Assembly: GCA_003551785.1 (NCBI GenBank)
Contig: PUNP01000785.1
Coordinates: 1 to 6,969, forward strand
Length of the DNA stretch: 6,969 nt
Source: Candidatus Brocadiaceae bacterium
GTDB taxonomy: Bacteria > Planctomycetota > Brocadiia > SM23-32
Direction of reading: 5' to 3'
This document shows, in pieces, positions 5,671-6,969 of this stretch (position 1 is its first letter; the number at the start of each line of letters is the position of its first letter). Below the pieces are notes generated by a model. That model had not been told where the DNA came from. It worked only from the letters and a program-made list of their open reading frames with translations, and searched no databases. Made by a program: the position numbers and the translations under genes.

Positions 5671-6969
5671 TCAATTCTCTCGTGTGAAAAAACCGAATTC
5701 AGTCTCCAGATCAGTCATTGTCGTCGAAAACGGGCTGGAAAATTCCCGGGGCGCATGACGGCTGCCGGCTCTTAGAAAAGTATTATCTTTTTCAACGATA
5801 TTGCCGCTGCTGGTTCGGTACAGATGACTGACCATAGATTCAACATGGTTACCCTGAATAAGGCATTTTTCGTCTCCATCCCGTCCCGTCCGGATACCTC
5901 TGGGATGGACGGCTACGTAGTTGTGAAGTATTTCGTTTCCACGGCCGTTGACACTAATCCCTATCATGGCCCGGCCGCCCTCATACCGGCCTCCAACGCC
6001 GAGGACCGCATTGCCGATGAACCGGTTGTTATGACTACCGTCAGAAAAACCTATGTTGTTGCGAAGCGGCCCTACAGCGATCGATATGTTGCCGGCCACC
6101 AGGTATTCATCAGTAGTCTGGCCGCTGATGACGTGACGGCCATGCGGGCGGCGCTCAAGGATGACCAGGTTGTTAACAATTTTCCCTGCCCTGCCCCAGG
6201 CGGGAAGTATTCCATCATCTCCCCCACCGCCGGTAGGGCGCAAAACTCCCGCATAACGCACCTGGTTGTCACGGATGAGCCAGCGCGATTGGCCTCTGAC
6301 GCCGCTGTAGCCGATATTCTCTATGATGTTATCGCTTACGATCACATCCGAACCGGCCCGCCCCCGGCTTCCGGCGGTAACGATGCCGCTGCCTGCGAAA
6401 TCGTGGATATGACAGCCGGAGATCACCGCACCGTGAGCAGCTTTAATCCCATTCACTCTGGTTTCAGGACTGGGCTCAAAGCCGGGCACGGAGCTGCCGT
6501 CGAGAATGAAGTTTTCCAGACCGGAGCGGATATTCAGGTTGACCAGACTGCTGCGGGTACCCTCCTCTACTACCGGCTCAACCACGACCCTGCCTTCTCC
6601 CCTTAGCCATATTGCCGGCGGAACATCCACACCGAGTGTGCGATTTTCGGAGTGTCGGTGAGGACTGGGCTGAACTTTTGCCGTCTCTCTGTAATACCCC
6701 TCAGGGACGATGACAGTCGTCGGCTCGTAGCCCAGATCGTTAATATACTGGTCGATTTCCTCCATCTGCGACGCATCAGGGTAGGTGCCATACGCCTCGA
6801 TGGATATTGGTTCGTACTCAAAATCCGCAAGATAACCGCTCAGGACATCCACATATGGATCATCTTCGGTGCCCGATCCGACGACATCCTCGGGTATGCT
6901 CAGTTCGACCATCCGTCCCGGCGCACTCACCGGGAGCGGCTCAGGTTCGCCAGAGGGGCTGGGACCCAG
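5671..6969 (-). CDS. Right-handed parallel beta-helix protein, paralog truncated at the window edge
   Basis: The frame ends at TGA 5673-5671 and is still open at the right edge, giving 433 triplets including the stop. A GTG at 6930 could be taken as the start but is not: the 13 codons before it read LGPSPSGEPEPLP, matching LGPGPTGEPEPLP at residues 99-111 of the complete paralog (1213-2799). About 98 N-terminal residues, including the expected signal peptide, therefore lie outside the window. The visible part repeats the paralog's layout: Pro/Glu linker, GSGTEDDPYVDV, VPPAIWLRGEG, then coils such as SDNIIENIG, RDNQVRYAG, VNNLVILE, AGNISIAVG and IGNAVLGVG. The central coils are nearly identical to the paralog, while the last 75 or so residues have diverged except for the ETEFGFF tail. 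The same uncertainty about catalytic function applies. It precedes the phosphoesterase gene by 160 bp and may share its transcript. Confidence 0.9.
   Translation of the reverse strand: MGPSPSGEPEPLPVSAPGRMVELSIPEDVVGSGTEDDPYVDVLSGYLADFEYEPISIEAYGTYPDASQMEEIDQYINDLGYEPTTVIVPEGYYRETAKVQPSPHRHSENRTLGVDVPPAIWLRGEGRVVVEPVVEEGTRSSLVNLNIRSGLENFILDGSSVPGFEPSPETRVNGIKAAHGAVISGCHIHDFAGSGIVTAGSRGRAGSDVIVSDNIIENIGYSGVRGQSRWLIRDNQVRYAGVLRPTGGGGDDGILPAWGRAGKIVNNLVILERRPHGRHVISGQTTDEYLVAGNISIAVGPLRNNIGFSDGSHNNRFIGNAVLGVGGRYEGGRAMIGISVNGRGNEILHNYVAVHPRGIRTGRDGDEKCLIQGNHVESMVSHLYRTSSGNIVEKDNTFLRAGSRHAPREFSSPFSTTMTDLETEFGFFTREN

Noticed and set aside
5633..5671. 12-aa frame MLSSFLTSVLQG whose ATG overlaps the TGA of the right-hand beta-helix gene
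   Set aside because: It is very short, has only a weak GAGAG upstream, and nothing suggests a leader-peptide attenuator.
1507..6606. Plus-strand frames at 1507-1992 and 5824-6606 that resemble each other
   Set aside because: They are antisense to the same conserved region of the two beta-helix paralogs, in the same relative frame. Their similarity follows from the sense genes, including a shared 23-nt run at 1847-1869 and 6311-6333, and is not evidence of an antisense gene.
1..6969. Mobile elements, CRISPR arrays, tRNA or rRNA genes, riboswitches
   Set aside because: No transposase or integrase motifs, regular short repeats, target-site duplications or recognisable RNA folds were seen. The only large repeat is the diverged paralog pair.

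Overview
All supportable genes lie on the minus strand, so the window is transcribed from right to left. In that order it holds: (1) a right-handed parallel beta-helix protein whose 5' end is cut by the right window edge (5671-6969); (2) a large secreted protein joining a calcineurin-type metallophosphoesterase to an Ig-like segment and a PQQ-type beta-propeller (3015-5510); (3) a possible 36-residue ORF in the following gap (2817-2927); (4) a second, complete beta-helix protein paralogous to the first (1213-2799); (5) the first 378 codons of a GH67-N-like/DUF4838 protein that runs off the left edge (1-1136).

The three genes whose 5' ends are visible encode N-terminal signal sequences and have good Shine-Dalgarno sequences. 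Their products are probably exported to the periplasm, envelope or outside. Gaps between the main genes are 160, 215 and 76 bp. No convincing intrinsic terminator with a U-run separates them, so one transcript is plausible but not shown. No transposase, integrase, tRNA, rRNA or CRISPR array was seen.

This set of families is what one expects in polysaccharide-degrading bacteria of the PVC group (Kiritimatiellota, Lentisphaerota, Verrucomicrobiota, Planctomycetota) or similar particle-associated heterotrophs. That is inference from family content; no marker gene allows a firm assignment. A reasonable working picture is an extracytoplasmic carbohydrate-processing locus: beta-helix proteins that bind or cleave a polymer, a DUF4838 protein of probable glycosidase-like fold, and a phosphoesterase/propeller protein that removes phosphate or another ester, or acts as a scaffold. 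None of the four products can be given a substrate from sequence alone.

The points most worth attention are the phosphoesterase-propeller fusion, the two diverged beta-helix paralogs flanking it with a nearly invariant 71-residue core, and the protein-like open frame that continues in phase for 65 codons after the propeller gene's stop and ends against the ribosome binding site of the next gene.
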